A stretch of DNA of 64,000 nucleotides from the NCBI RefSeq assembly GCF_019891545.1, contig NZ_JAHDIU010000003.1:186001-250000 (forward strand), read 5' to 3'. The position numbers and the translations under genes were made by a program. The notes beneath the pieces are model-generated. The model worked only from the letters and a program-made list of their open reading frames with translations, made no database searches and had not been told where the DNA came from. Positions 37,374 to 47,253 of the stretch are shown here, in pieces. How positions within the stretch are numbered: position 1 is the stretch's first letter; each line of letters opens with the position of its first letter. The DNA is from Flavobacterium coralii (GTDB lineage: Bacteria > Bacteroidota > Bacteroidia > Flavobacteriales > Flavobacteriaceae).

Positions 37374-38118
37374 AGATAACTTTAGCCTCGTTGTGCAGCA
37401 GGTTTACAAGCTCATCAAGGTTATCAGGGCTAATTAGCTTAACAGCCGATTTTGGAGCAGGCTTTTCAAACTTAACTGCTGAGGTGGCATTAGTTGCCTG
37501 TACAGGCTCAAGAACGTTAAGCTGCTTTTGGCGCGCCATCATAATACCGCGCATGTTAGGTATTTTAAGGTCTTTCTCTTCCACAAGCCCTTTTTGCCCA
37601 CCTATAACCAGTGGCAGTTTAGTGCTAAGAGTTTCTTTACCACCATCTATTTCCCTTACGGCAGTAGCATCGGTTCCGTTAACATCAAGCTTTATACATG
37701 AGTTAACAAAATCGTAGCCCAGCATGGCAGCAAGCATACCCGGTACCATACCACCATTATAATCTAAAGACTCTTTGCCGGCTATAACAAGGTCATAAGA
37801 ACCATTCTTAACCACTTCGGCAAGCTGCTTTGCAACAAAATAACCATCGGTAGGGTTTGCGTTTACCCTTATTGCCTCGTCAGCGCCAATAGCAAGAGCC
37901 TTGCGCAGTGTAGCTTCGGCATCGGTGCCGCCCACATTAACCACGGTAACATTAGCTCCCTGCTGTTCTTTGAACCATATAGCGCGCGTAAGCCCGAATT
38001 CATCATTCGGGTTAATTACAAACTGCACTCCGTTGGTGTCAAATTCGCTGTCTCCGTTAGTAAAATTGATTTTTGAAGTAGTATCAGGCACGTGGCTGAT
38101 GCAAACTAATATTTTCAT
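37372..38118 (-). CDS. etfB: electron transfer flavoprotein subunit beta
   Basis: 248 residues: MKILVCISHVPDTTSKINF, NPNDEFGLTRAIWFKE, AIGADEAIRVNA, and the AMP-binding LVIAGKESLDYNGGMVPGML. It is the partner of EtfA. It is first in the etfBA operon. A weak promoter-like TAATTTCG lies on the minus strand near 38155-38162. Confidence 0.97.
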   Translation of the reverse strand: MKILVCISHVPDTTSKINFTNGDSEFDTNGVQFVINPNDEFGLTRAIWFKEQQGANVTVVNVGGTDAEATLRKALAIGADEAIRVNANPTDGYFVAKQLAEVVKNGSYDLVIAGKESLDYNGGMVPGMLAAMLGYDFVNSCIKLDVNGTDATAVREIDGGKETLSTKLPLVIGGQKGLVEEKDLKIPNMRGIMMARQKQLNVLEPVQATNATSAVKFEKPAPKSAVKLISPDNLDELVNLLHNEAKVI

Positions 38119-38303
38119 TTCTATTGTTTTATAGGAGTTGATTGTTTTCCGTTACGAAATTAATAAAATATTCCGAATAAAAAACTATGCATGCATATAA
38201 AATAGTGTATTTATAAAGAATTGCCTTTTAAAATATGTGTGTTATAAAAAAAAGATGCTAATGCGTAATAATATTGCGGGATATTTAATTTTTATAACCA
38301 CGA

Positions 38304-38966
38304 TTATTTTTTATAAAGAACATAGGTTTTTAATAATTCGGGTATATCATCAGTTTTGAACTCCTTGTCAATGATGCGCTTCGCTAACTCAGTAACATCT
38401 TTAAAGTAGTGGGCTGCACTCTTTCTAAATTTACTCTCCCGTCCAAGAGCATTGGCGCCTTCCGTTTCGCTGCTGGTTATCATAGTAAGCACTTCTTCTC
38501 CGGGGCGTAAAAAAGATATGCTGGTCGAAGCCATACCAATATTACTTTTTAATGTAAGTGTAATTTCTCCTTCATTGTCTATATGATAATTTTCTCCTGT
38601 TTGGTAACACTTAATGACAGGGTCGGCAAATGTTAACAACGACCAGTACTTTACTTTAAAAGTATGCTCACGTGGATTATTCTTAGATCCATATATTGTC
38701 TTGATATTTCTATATTCAAATAAGTATTCCCTGCCAGAATCGGTACTATAGGCTATATATTCGATTTCATCGGAATCATATCGGATAATTTTTCCTTTTT
38801 CAGATTCTCTAAATTTAATTGCACCTTCCAATATACTATTACTTGGCAGCTCAGCATAACCATTTTTTAGCTCGCCGTTACGAAATTGAATTTCAGCTTT
38901 ATAATATTTTTCTGCTTTAGCAACAACTACTACAAAAAGAAATAGCAGAGTAATAATTTTTTTCAT
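38304..38966 (-). CDS. secreted hypothetical protein (220 aa)
   Basis: A Sec signal peptide (MKKIITLLFLFVVVVAKA) is followed by a beta-rich mature part with no recognised family. KYYKAEIQFRNGELKNGYAE resembles the start of several Bacteroidota periplasmic proteins of unknown role. A conserved-looking segment is SISFLRPGEEVLTMITSSE. It is a single gene in AT-rich surroundings. The function is unknown. Confidence 0.75.
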   Translation of the reverse strand: MKKIITLLFLFVVVVAKAEKYYKAEIQFRNGELKNGYAELPSNSILEGAIKFRESEKGKIIRYDSDEIEYIAYSTDSGREYLFEYRNIKTIYGSKNNPREHTFKVKYWSLLTFADPVIKCYQTGENYHIDNEGEITLTLKSNIGMASTSISFLRPGEEVLTMITSSETEGANALGRESKFRKSAAHYFKDVTELAKRIIDKEFKTDDIPELLKTYVLYKK

Positions 38967-39134
38967 GATTAATATTAATTAGTTGATTGTTATCTTACAA
39001 ATAAACAAAAACTTTTTTATAGGGTATGTTTACGAAAAGGTTTTCGTGAGGCTGCCTTTTATAAAAGAGCTTAAATATTGAAATGTGTACAGTAGAATTG
39101 CATTTTAAAGACGCTAATAATAATTAAAATGTTT

Positions 39135-39142
39135 TATTTTTG
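39135..39142 (+). promoter_or_regulatory. -7 promoter element of pdhB
   Basis: TATTTTTG fits TAnnTTTG, 32 bases before the ATG at 39175. Confidence 0.55.
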
Positions 39143-39174
39143 CCATTCACATTAATACCGATAAACGTACATAC

Positions 39175-40155
39175 ATGAGAACGATACAATTCAGGGAAGC
39201 TGTTTGCGAGGCTATGAGCGAAGAAATGCGCCGCGACGAATCAGTATATCTAATGGGTGAAGAGGTTGCCGAATATAACGGTGCTTATAAAGCCTCTAAA
39301 GGCATGCTTGATGAGTTTGGCCCGAAAAGGGTAATAGATACCCCGATCGCAGAACTTGGTTTTGCCGGTATTGCAGTGGGCAGCGCCATGAACGGCAACA
39401 GGCCTATTGTAGAGTTTATGACCTTTAACTTCTCTCTGGTTGGTATAGACCAGATTATTAATAATGCTGCCAAGATACGCCAGATGTCGGCGGGACAGTT
39501 TGATTGCCCTATCGTTTTCCGTGGGCCAACTGCTTCAGCGGGGCAGCTTGCGGCAACCCACTCTCAGGCGTTTGAGAACTGGTATGCCAATACTCCCGGA
39601 TTAAAGGTAGTGGTGCCTTCTACTCCTTATGATGCAAAGGGACTTTTAAAGTCGGCCATCCGCGATAATGACCCGGTTATCTTTATGGAGAGCGAGCAGA
39701 TGTATGGAGACAAGGGTGAAGTGCCTGAAGGTGAATATACTATTCCACTTGGTGTAGCCGATATTAAAAGGGAAGGTAAAGATGTAACCATAGTATCTTT
39801 CGGTAAGATAATTAAAGAGGCGCTTAAGGCTGCTGAAGAATTAGAGAAAGAAGGCATCAGCTGTGAGGTTATAGATCTTAGAACTGTTCGCCCTATGGAT
39901 CACAAGGCTATTCTGGAATCTGTAAAGAAAACCAACAGGCTTGTAATTCTTGAAGAGGCATGGCCTTTTGCAAGTGTGGCATCAGAGATTACATATATAG
40001 TGCAGGAGCGCGCTTTTGATTACCTTGATGCCCCGATACAACGTATAACAACAGCCGATACGCCTGCTCCATATTCTCCGGCTTTGCTTAAGGAATGGTT
40101 GCCAAATGCAGATGATGTTATAAAGGCAGTTAAAAAAGTTACCTACAAAAAATAA
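39175..40155 (+). CDS. pdhB: pyruvate dehydrogenase E1 component subunit beta
   Basis: 326 residues: MRTIQFREAVCEAMSEEMRR, the thiamine-diphosphate Glu region (YLMGEEVAEYNGAYKASKG), FNFSLVGIDQIINNAAKIR and FRGPTASAGQLAATHSQAFE, ending ADDVIKAVKKVTYKK. It forms the alpha2beta2 E1 that decarboxylates pyruvate. The alpha subunit gene is not in this window, so E1 is encoded at two loci. It ends at a terminator that also carries the next gene's promoter. Confidence 0.95.
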   Translation: MRTIQFREAVCEAMSEEMRRDESVYLMGEEVAEYNGAYKASKGMLDEFGPKRVIDTPIAELGFAGIAVGSAMNGNRPIVEFMTFNFSLVGIDQIINNAAKIRQMSAGQFDCPIVFRGPTASAGQLAATHSQAFENWYANTPGLKVVVPSTPYDAKGLLKSAIRDNDPVIFMESEQMYGDKGEVPEGEYTIPLGVADIKREGKDVTIVSFGKIIKEALKAAEELEKEGISCEVIDLRTVRPMDHKAILESVKKTNRLVILEEAWPFASVASEITYIVQERAFDYLDAPIQRITTADTPAPYSPALLKEWLPNADDVIKAVKKVTYKK

Positions 40156-40171
40156 GGAGAAATAAAACTCT

Positions 40172-40179
40172 TATATTTG
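40172..40179 (+). promoter_or_regulatory. -7 promoter element of the DUF5686 gene
   Basis: TATATTTG ends exactly where the pdhB terminator hairpin begins, so the start point lies in the 5' arm. Confidence 0.6.
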
Positions 40180-40215
40180 AAACTTCATCATACTATTATG
40201 GTGAAGTTTTTGTTT
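40180..40215 (+). terminator. intrinsic terminator of pdhB
   Basis: AAACTTCATCATA (40180-40192) pairs with TATGGTGAAGTTT (40197-40209) with one G-U pair and a 4-base loop, then a T-run. Confidence 0.82.
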
Positions 40216-40225
40216 ATAAGCATAT

Positions 40226-42718
40226 ATGAAAGAGAAAATACTGTTTTTAGGGGCCTTCCTGCTTTTGGCGGGTTCCCTTTTTTCACAAACAAAGGTAGAG
40301 GGAACGGTTGTAGATAATGCCAATTTGCCCCTGCCTTTTGTAAACGTATATTTTAAAGATTCCAGCGAAGGTGTTATTACAGATGAAAACGGAAAATTTT
40401 ATCTCGAATCTCCTAACAGCCATACAGCAATAGTAGTTTCTTTCGTAGGCTTTTCTACCAAGCAGGTTGAGCTTACAGGTCCGGTTAATTATGGAATAAA
40501 AGTAAAACTGGCCGAAGCCCAGGAACTTAAGGAGGTAGTGCTGTATTCGGGTAAAACTTCTAAAAAGAACAACCCTGCACTTGATATACTCCGCAAAATA
40601 TGGGAAAGAAGGCGCAAAAACGGCCTTCGCATGTTTAAGCAGTATCAGTACGACAAGTATGAAAAGGTAGAGTTTGACATGAATAATATAGACAGTGCCT
40701 TTATGGAAAGCAAGATATTCCGGGGCATGGAGTTCATATTCGATCATGTTGATACATCAAGCGTTACCGGGAAAACCTACCTGCCTATATTCATAAACGA
40801 AAGCATAAGCGAGGTATATGGCGACAATACAACCAACAGCGAAAAGGAAATACTTCAGGCTAATAAGAACTCCGGTTTTAGTGATAACCAGCAGATTATT
40901 GCCTTCGTAAAAGACCTGTATGCCGAATATGATGTATATGATAACTACCTGAAGTTTTTTGATAAAGACTTTGTGAGCCCTTTGTCGCGCACGGGTATAA
41001 ATGTATATAACTATGTACTGGCCGATACAGCCTATATAGATAACAAATACTGCTTTAATATCGTTTTTTACCCAAGGCGTAAAGGCGAGCTTACTTTTAA
41101 AGGTAACTTTTGGGTAAATGATACCACATTTGCCATTAAAAAAATAAGCATGGCAGCCAGCAAAGGTGCTAACATCAACTTTGTGAAGGATATGTATATA
41201 GAGCAGGAGTTTGATGTGCTTAACGACTCTGTTTTCCTGCTGAAGCGCGACCACCTGATGACTGACTTTGCACTTCGCAAAAAAGACGAATCAAAAGGGG
41301 TTTACGGTAAGCGTACCACCTTGTTCCGCGATTATGAGTTCGATATTAAAAAACCGGATGATTTTTACAGGAAAGAAGTCAACTATTATAATGACACTAT
41401 AAATAACCGCTCCGACGAGTATTGGGCAGAAAACCGCTTTGAGTCGCTCAACAAAGACGAAAAGGCGGTATATAAAATGCTAGATACCCTTAAAACAGTC
41501 CCCAAATTTAAACGAATGTACACTGTAGTCGCGACACTGGGTAGCGGCTATTACCAGATGGGCAACTTTGACTATGGCCCTATATTCTCCACTTTCGGGT
41601 ATAATGATATTGAGGGTATAAGGCTGCGCACAGGCGGGCGTACCTACTACGGGCAAAACGACCCCTGGAGGCTGGAAGGTTATACGGCCTACGGCTTTAA
41701 AGACAACCAATTTAAGTATGGCATATCGGGCAAATGGATGGTTGATAAAAAAAAGCGCATTATACTGGCAGCAGGTAACCGTCGCGATATAGAGCAGATA
41801 GGGGTAAGCCTTACCGGTTCTCCGGATGTGCTGGGCAGGAGTTTTGCCTCGTCGGCTATCTTTGCAAGCGGTGATAATACCAAGCTGACATCAATCAATT
41901 ATTCCAACTTTTCGGCAGAAATAGAGCCATGGAAAAATGTTGTTTTCAGGAGCAGCTTCTCATACCGTACTTTAAAATCGGCTTCGCCTACTTTTACGCT
42001 TGATTATTACATTGATCCGGCTGACCCTTCTAAAGGTGTCCGCAGCGATTTACAGCAATATGAATATGGCCTTACTATAGACTATACTCCCGGCAGGCGC
42101 ACTATTGGCTATGGTGTAGAACGCTCTGATGTGGATGATAATGATTATCCGAGGTTTTATGTAAACTTCTCACAGGGGCTGGAAGGTATCTTCGGTAGCG
42201 ATTTTAATTACCAAAAGCTTCAGTTCTATTACAGGCAGCCGATACTTATAGGAGGTTTCGGGCGTTTCTTTTCTACTGTAGAAGCCGGTAAAACTTTCGG
42301 AGCTGTACCGCTTGGTTTAATGAGTGTTATTCCCGGTAACCAGTCCTATTTTATTATTGATAACACCTATAACCTGATGAACTATTATGAGTTTGTGGCA
42401 GATGAATATGTATCATTGCACCTGGAGCATAATTTTAACGGCAGGCTGTTTTCAAGAATACCGATATTGCGCGATTTAAACCTTCGTGAAATAGTGGGTA
42501 TAAAAGGCGTTTACGGAACTGTTTCGGAAGAAAATATAAGGCTAAATGCCAGTACAATCACCTATCGCGCACCCGAAGATGTGTACTGGGAATACCATGC
42601 GGGGATAGGTAATATCTTTAAGGTTTTCCGTATCGATTTTGCATGGCGTGGCAGTTACCTTAACCTGCCTGATGCCAACAGATTTACAATTAAAGGTGTT
42701 TTTGGCCTGCACTTTTAA
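40226..42718 (+). CDS. DUF5686 and carboxypeptidase-like regulatory domain outer membrane protein
   Basis: 830 residues. After a signal peptide (ending GSLFSQ) there is a carboxypeptidase-D-like beta-sandwich (residues 22-100: KVEGTVVDNANLPLPFVNVY, ISFVGF-like VVSFVGFSTK), then the DUF5686 region (NPALDILRKIWERRRKNGLR) and a C-terminal beta-barrel ending FTIKGVFGLHF. It is an outer-membrane protein of unknown role. The domain order (regulatory-like beta domain, then barrel) resembles TonB-dependent receptors, but I see no plug domain. It lies behind pdhB with its own promoter. Confidence 0.85.
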   Translation: MKEKILFLGAFLLLAGSLFSQTKVEGTVVDNANLPLPFVNVYFKDSSEGVITDENGKFYLESPNSHTAIVVSFVGFSTKQVELTGPVNYGIKVKLAEAQELKEVVLYSGKTSKKNNPALDILRKIWERRRKNGLRMFKQYQYDKYEKVEFDMNNIDSAFMESKIFRGMEFIFDHVDTSSVTGKTYLPIFINESISEVYGDNTTNSEKEILQANKNSGFSDNQQIIAFVKDLYAEYDVYDNYLKFFDKDFVSPLSRTGINVYNYVLADTAYIDNKYCFNIVFYPRRKGELTFKGNFWVNDTTFAIKKISMAASKGANINFVKDMYIEQEFDVLNDSVFLLKRDHLMTDFALRKKDESKGVYGKRTTLFRDYEFDIKKPDDFYRKEVNYYNDTINNRSDEYWAENRFESLNKDEKAVYKMLDTLKTVPKFKRMYTVVATLGSGYYQMGNFDYGPIFSTFGYNDIEGIRLRTGGRTYYGQNDPWRLEGYTAYGFKDNQFKYGISGKWMVDKKKRIILAAGNRRDIEQIGVSLTGSPDVLGRSFASSAIFASGDNTKLTSINYSNFSAEIEPWKNVVFRSSFSYRTLKSASPTFTLDYYIDPADPSKGVRSDLQQYEYGLTIDYTPGRRTIGYGVERSDVDDNDYPRFYVNFSQGLEGIFGSDFNYQKLQFYYRQPILIGGFGRFFSTVEAGKTFGAVPLGLMSVIPGNQSYFIIDNTYNLMNYYEFVADEYVSLHLEHNFNGRLFSRIPILRDLNLREIVGIKGVYGTVSEENIRLNASTITYRAPEDVYWEYHAGIGNIFKVFRIDFAWRGSYLNLPDANRFTIKGVFGLHF

Positions 42719-42782
42719 AAAAAAAGTTAATGTTATACAAAATGTTGTATTTTCGTAAGCAATAACATCTACCCTTATTATT

Positions 42783-43277
42783 ATGAAGGTTTTTTGCATA
42801 ATTGCTTTTTTTGCCCTGACCTTGTTTTCATGTAAAAACAACGACAAAGAAGTGCCATCAGTAAATTATGCTGATATTGTTGTAGGAACTGTTAATAGCG
42901 GGGAGCCACAACTTTCGGATATACAAGCTGTTAAAGCTAAGTGGGAAGACGCTATTAAAGACAAAAATAAAGACGCCAAACTTACAGGCTTCGAAATTGT
43001 TAAGGGAATAGCCGAAGGAAAAGAAGGTGGCGAATATTACATGCTTTTGGCGCGTACAGAAGACGGCTCGGTAAGGACAGCTTCTTTGCTGACAATTAAC
43101 GAGGGGAAACTGTATTTTGAACATTCTGAAGATTCGGGCAGGGCAATGCCACTGGTTGTTTGTACCGGCCTTTGCGATGATGGATGCCTGCCTGTGGTAA
43201 CGGTACGCAATGGTAAAAAGTACATAAACTGTACCCCGTGCCTCGATTGCAAAAAACATGAAACAGAGGTGCGTTAA
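42783..43277 (+). CDS. lipoprotein with Cys-rich C-terminus (paralogue of the next gene)
   Basis: 164 residues with lipobox LFSC (Cys17). The C-terminal 40 residues carry six Cys in the order CTGLCDDGC - NGKKYINC - TPCLDC, ahead of a charged tail. The following lipoprotein has the same arrangement. The pattern suggests either a metal-binding knuckle or a set of disulfides at the cell surface. No known family is recognised. It is separated from its neighbour by about 100 bases. Confidence 0.75.
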   Translation: MKVFCIIAFFALTLFSCKNNDKEVPSVNYADIVVGTVNSGEPQLSDIQAVKAKWEDAIKDKNKDAKLTGFEIVKGIAEGKEGGEYYMLLARTEDGSVRTASLLTINEGKLYFEHSEDSGRAMPLVVCTGLCDDGCLPVVTVRNGKKYINCTPCLDCKKHETEVR

Positions 43278-43373
43278 TCTTTTCTTAAACGGTCTATTCT
43301 TAACACTTCTTTGGTAATAGATAGTATCTTGATGTGGTACCTTAGCAGGGTAACTCAGCTAAATTATATTGCC

Positions 43374-43937
43374 ATGAAAAACTATCTACTAAAAACCACA
43401 GCTTTTTTTGCCGTTGCACTTGCAGCAACAGGCTGCAGCAATGATGCAACAGTATCTGATATTGATATGAACAACAGTACCTCTGTACTGTCTGATGAAC
43501 AGGTAGCCGAAGATATGAACAGGGCCTATTACTGGCAAAGTGAAATAGGTGAGGAAGTTAACGGCGAGTATATTATAACTGCTGATGTAAACCTGCTTAA
43601 AGCCGATCTTGAAGAAGTACTGGCTAATGAAGGCAGGCCAACAACACTACAGGATGTTTTTATTACAGGAATGATTGCCGATAACGACCCTACGGATAAA
43701 GGGTTCTTTTTAATTGGTAGCGATAAGAACGGGCAAACCATAAGCCTGCAACTTGAAAAGGTAGATACCAAATTTATTTTATATTCAGATAACGGTTTTG
43801 TAAAAACTGTTTCATGCGATGGCTGTGTTAGCGGCTGTAACCTGTCTTACCTGCTTATAAACGGTAAAAGGGTTGCATACTGCCAGGAAAATGGCTGCTC
43901 TGAATACGACTGCTCTAAAAGCGAATCGTCATTTTAA
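43374..43937 (+). CDS. lipoprotein with Cys-rich C-terminus
   Basis: 187 residues from the ATG at 43374, chosen over the upstream frame start at 43311 because it opens directly into a signal peptide with lipobox ATGC (Cys21). The C-terminus reads CDGCVSGCN - LINGKRVAYC - ENGCSEYDC, matching the Cys spacing and the NGKxxxYC core of the preceding gene, while the middle parts are unlike each other. The shared module probably defines a small protein family. The function is unknown. Confidence 0.72.
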   Translation: MKNYLLKTTAFFAVALAATGCSNDATVSDIDMNNSTSVLSDEQVAEDMNRAYYWQSEIGEEVNGEYIITADVNLLKADLEEVLANEGRPTTLQDVFITGMIADNDPTDKGFFLIGSDKNGQTISLQLEKVDTKFILYSDNGFVKTVSCDGCVSGCNLSYLLINGKRVAYCQENGCSEYDCSKSESSF

Positions 43938-43965
43938 TACAATAGTATAAGAAAATTATATAGAC

Positions 43966-43989
43966 AGCCCCCATAGCGGGGCTTTTTTA
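43966..43989 (+). terminator. intrinsic terminator after the Cys-rich lipoproteins
   Basis: AGCCCC / GGGGCT stem with loop CATAGC followed by T6. Confidence 0.82.
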
Positions 43990-44060
43990 TTTACATGCTA
44001 TCCTGCTGTTATCATTATGTAAATATGTTAAAATGATGTAGTCATTAACCTGATTTTAGC

Positions 44061-44090
44061 TTGCATTACTGTATTTTTGTGCTACTTTTG
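44061..44090 (+). promoter_or_regulatory. ppa promoter (-33 and -7)
   Basis: TTG at 44061-44063 and TACTTTTG at 44083-44090, 19 bases apart. A second TAnnTTTG match (TATTTTTG, 44072-44079) lies just upstream. The leader is about 30 bases. Confidence 0.65.
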
Positions 44091-44125
44091 CACCGCTTAA
44101 TACGTAACTAATATATAGATAAAAA

Positions 44126-44656
44126 ATGTCTGCAGCGAAACTGAAAACTTTTGATGTTCTTATCGAAATCCCAAAAGGGAGCAGGAACAAATATGAATAC
44201 GACTTTAAACTGAAAAAAATACGTTACGACAGGATGCTTTTCTCATCTATGATGTATCCTGCCGATTATGGTTTTATACCGGAGACCCTTGCGCTTGACG
44301 GCGACCCGCTTGACGTGCTTGTTTTGGTAACAGAACCTACTTTCCCCGGTTGTGTTATGGAAGTTAAGCCAATTGGCGTTTTCCACATGGCCGATGAAAA
44401 AGGCCCGGACGAGAAAATTGTATGTGTGCCGGTTAGCGACCCTGTTTGGAACAAGTTGGAAGACCTTAGCGATATGAACCCCCACCTGCTAAAAGAAATT
44501 GAGCATTTCTTCCAGGTATATAAAGACCTTGAGCAGAAGAAAGTTGATGTGGAAGGTTGGGGAGATGTAAACGAAGCGCGAGAAATTATCGACAAATGTG
44601 TTGACCGCTTCGAAACGCTTGACAATAAACCTGAAGAACTTTTCAGTATAAGATAG
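44126..44656 (+). CDS. ppa: inorganic pyrophosphatase (soluble, family I)
   Basis: 176 residues: IEIPKGSRNKYEYDFKLKKI, YPADYGFIPETLALDGDPLD (the PPase signature with metal-binding Asp residues) and VCVPVSDPVWNKLEDLSDMN. It hydrolyses pyrophosphate to phosphate in the cytoplasm. It lies just upstream of hppA, a membrane pyrophosphatase, so the cell can either waste or conserve the energy of the same substrate. A terminator separates the two. Confidence 0.97.
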   Translation: MSAAKLKTFDVLIEIPKGSRNKYEYDFKLKKIRYDRMLFSSMMYPADYGFIPETLALDGDPLDVLVLVTEPTFPGCVMEVKPIGVFHMADEKGPDEKIVCVPVSDPVWNKLEDLSDMNPHLLKEIEHFFQVYKDLEQKKVDVEGWGDVNEAREIIDKCVDRFETLDNKPEELFSIR

Positions 44657-44680
44657 TTTTTACTGTAAAAATGATACCAT

Positions 44681-44717
44681 AAAAGCGACATTCCTTATCG
44701 GGATGTTGCTTTTTTTG
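44681..44717 (+). terminator. intrinsic terminator of ppa
   Basis: AAAAGCGACATTCC pairs with GGGATGTTGCTTTT (G-U pairs included) around a short loop, followed by a T-run. Confidence 0.8.
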
Positions 44718-44770
44718 CTTTGGTTTTGTTACATTTACAATATGTTAACAATTAACCAAACAATTATTTT

Positions 44771-47227
44771 ATGGATTCAATTATGATTTACGTGCCGGCC
44801 ATACTGGCCATACTGGGCCTCCTCTTCATGGCTGTAAAGAGGTCCTGGGTGCTGAAGCAGGATGCAGGGGATGGAAAGATGAAAGAAATTTCAGATTACA
44901 TCTACGAAGGGGCGCTTGCTTTTCTTAAAGCCGAATACAAACTGTTAACCATTTTTGTAATTGTTGCAAGTATAGCCCTTGCCGTAATTGCATACATTGT
45001 ACCCACTACCGACTGGCTCATTATACTGGCCTTTGTTTTTGGTGCCATCTTCTCGGCGCTGGCCGGTAACATGGGTATGAAAATTGCCACCAAAAGTAAT
45101 GTGCGCACCACACAGGCAGCGCGCACCAGCCTTCCGCAGGCGTTAAAAGTATCTTTTGGCGGCGGTACGGTTATGGGGCTTGGCGTTGCCGGTCTTGCCG
45201 TACTGGGGCTTACTGCCTTTTTCATTTTCTTCTTTTATTATTTTATGGATGGTCAGTGGGCATCTGCCATGTATGGCGGTGAAACCCGCACACCACAGGA
45301 GCTTATGACGATAGTGCTGGAAACCCTTGCAGGCTTCTCGCTTGGTGCGGAGTCTATAGCGCTTTTTGCCCGTGTGGGCGGTGGTATCTATACTAAGGCA
45401 GCCGACGTGGGTGCCGACCTTGTAGGTAAGGTAGAGGCGGGAATCCCTGAAGATGACCCGCGTAACCCGGCAACCATTGCCGATAATGTTGGTGATAACG
45501 TGGGCGACGTAGCCGGTATGGGCGCCGACCTTTTTGGTTCGTACGTGGCAACGGTACTTGCCGCTATGGTACTGGGTAATTATGTGCTTAGGGATATTAC
45601 CCTTGCTAACCCGGGCTTTACAGATGCGTTTGGTGGTATAGGCCCTATATTGTTGCCAATGGCTATTGCCGGTTTTGGTATATTATTCTCTATAGTAGGC
45701 ACAATGCTGGTTAACATAAGCAGTAACGATGCAAAAGAAGCACAGGTTCAGGGTGCCCTTAACAGGGGTAACTGGGTATCTATAGTGCTTGTGGCGGTTT
45801 CATGCTACTTTTTGGTAGATTATATGCTGCCCGAAACCATGAGGATGGATTTTTATGGTGAGGAAGCTAAAGATATATCTTCTATGAGGGTGTTTTATGC
45901 AACGCTCATAGGTTTGGTTGTAGGCGGTGTTATATCATCGGTTACCGAGTATTATACGGGTCTGGGCAAAAAGCCGGTGCTTGCCATAGTGCAAAAATCG
46001 AGTACGGGTGCGGGCACTAATATTATTGCAGGGCTAGCTACAGGTATGGTTTCTACATTCCCTACCGTGCTGCTGTTTGCAGGAGCAATATGGGCTTCTT
46101 ATGCCTTTGCAGGCTTTTATGGCGTGGCGCTTGCCGCTTCGGCTATGATGGCTACTACTGCCATGCAGCTTGCTATTGATGCCTTCGGCCCAATATCGGA
46201 TAACGCAGGCGGTATTGCCGAAATGAGTGAACTGCCTAAAGAAGTACGTACACGTACTGATATATTAGACTCAGTTGGTAATACTACCGCAGCTACAGGT
46301 AAAGGCTTTGCCATTGCCTCTGCGGCGTTAACATCGCTAGCGTTGTTTGCGGCCTATGTAACCTTTACAGGTATAGATGGAATCAACATCTTCCGTGCGC
46401 CGGTACTTGCCATGCTGTTTGTTGGTGGTATGGTACCTGTGGTGTTCTCGGCGTTAGCCATGAACTCGGTGGGTAAGGCTGCAATGGATATGGTATATGA
46501 AGTGCGCAGGCAGTTCCGTGAGATTGCAGGCATAATGGAAGGTACAGGCAAGCCGGAATATGGCAGGTGCGTAGAAATATCTACCAAGGCCGCTTTGCGC
46601 GAAATGATGCTGCCTGGATTGCTTACAATAGGTATGCCTATTGCCATAGTGCTTATTGGGATGCTGATTTATCCTGACAATAACCAGATGGTTGCCGAAA
46701 TGCTTGGTGGCTATATGGCGGGTGTAACGGTTAGCGGTGTGCTTTGGGCGGTGTTCCAGAACAATGCAGGTGGCGCGTGGGACAACGCCAAGAAATCTTT
46801 CGAGGCAGGCGTACTGATTAACGGGGAAATGACCTTTAAAGGCTCTGACGCGCATAAAGCGGCTGTAACAGGCGATACGGTAGGTGACCCGTTCAAAGAT
46901 ACCTCCGGGCCGAGTATGAACATCCTGATAAAGCTAAGCTGCCTTATAGGGCTTGTAATAGCCCCAATACTGGGAAGCCATGATGGGGGCGAGGGCATAA
47001 ACCCGGCAACTGCTACCGTTATAGAGCAACCCATAATAACAGGGCAGGAAAGCCGTGAGGAAGTTACCATAGAAAAGCAGAGGAATGATGATGGTACCAT
47101 GACGGCGACTGTTATTGTTTCTACCGTAAGCGAAAAAGAAACGGTTAGCACCCACCGCGAAACCTTTAGCGGTACCGAGGATGAGGTTAACCAACGTATA
47201 GAAGAATGGCGTAGCAGCAGGAGATAA
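44771..47227 (+). CDS. hppA: K+-dependent type ion-translocating membrane pyrophosphatase
   Basis: 818 residues, about 15-16 transmembrane helices. Active-site motifs are [20 protein letters not shown], then [19 protein letters not shown], and [29 protein letters not shown] has Ala where K+-independent enzymes have Lys, so K+ dependence is expected. The helix-6 Glu of Na+ pumps (DLFES) is Gly here (DLFGS), while helix 5 reads LGAESIALF with Glu in place of the usual Ser. From memory this is the Flavobacterium johnsoniae-type H+ pump. About 75 hydrophilic residues extend beyond the last helix, longer than usual. Confidence 0.95.
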   Translation: MDSIMIYVPAILAILGLLFMAVKRSWVLKQDAGDGKMKEISDYIYEGALAFLKAEYKLLTIFVIVASIALAVIAYIVPTTDWLIILAFVFGAIFSALAGNMGMKIATKSNVRTTQAARTSLPQALKVSFGGGTVMGLGVAGLAVLGLTAFFIFFFYYFMDGQWASAMYGGETRTPQELMTIVLETLAGFSLGAESIALFARVGGGIYTKAADVGADLVGKVEAGIPEDDPRNPATIADNVGDNVGDVAGMGADLFGSYVATVLAAMVLGNYVLRDITLANPGFTDAFGGIGPILLPMAIAGFGILFSIVGTMLVNISSNDAKEAQVQGALNRGNWVSIVLVAVSCYFLVDYMLPETMRMDFYGEEAKDISSMRVFYATLIGLVVGGVISSVTEYYTGLGKKPVLAIVQKSSTGAGTNIIAGLATGMVSTFPTVLLFAGAIWASYAFAGFYGVALAASAMMATTAMQLAIDAFGPISDNAGGIAEMSELPKEVRTRTDILDSVGNTTAATGKGFAIASAALTSLALFAAYVTFTGIDGINIFRAPVLAMLFVGGMVPVVFSALAMNSVGKAAMDMVYEVRRQFREIAGIMEGTGKPEYGRCVEISTKAALREMMLPGLLTIGMPIAIVLIGMLIYPDNNQMVAEMLGGYMAGVTVSGVLWAVFQNNAGGAWDNAKKSFEAGVLINGEMTFKGSDAHKAAVTGDTVGDPFKDTSGPSMNILIKLSCLIGLVIAPILGSHDGGEGINPATATVIEQPIITGQESREEVTIEKQRNDDGTMTATVIVSTVSEKETVSTHRETFSGTEDEVNQRIEEWRSSRR

Positions 47228-47253
47228 TTTTGCTGTAGTTTTTAGATAATAAA

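Noticed and set aside
38119-38303. Small gene or RNA in the gap upstream of etfB
   Set aside because: AT-rich, no ORF with a convincing start, no stable hairpin; only a weak promoter-like motif.
38967-39174. Gene or RNA element between the secreted hypothetical protein and pdhB
   Set aside because: Only promoter-like sequence is seen. No ORF or clear structure.
43311-43373. Longer N-terminus of the second Cys-rich lipoprotein
   Set aside because: It would place an unrelated 21-residue stretch before a perfect lipoprotein signal peptide.
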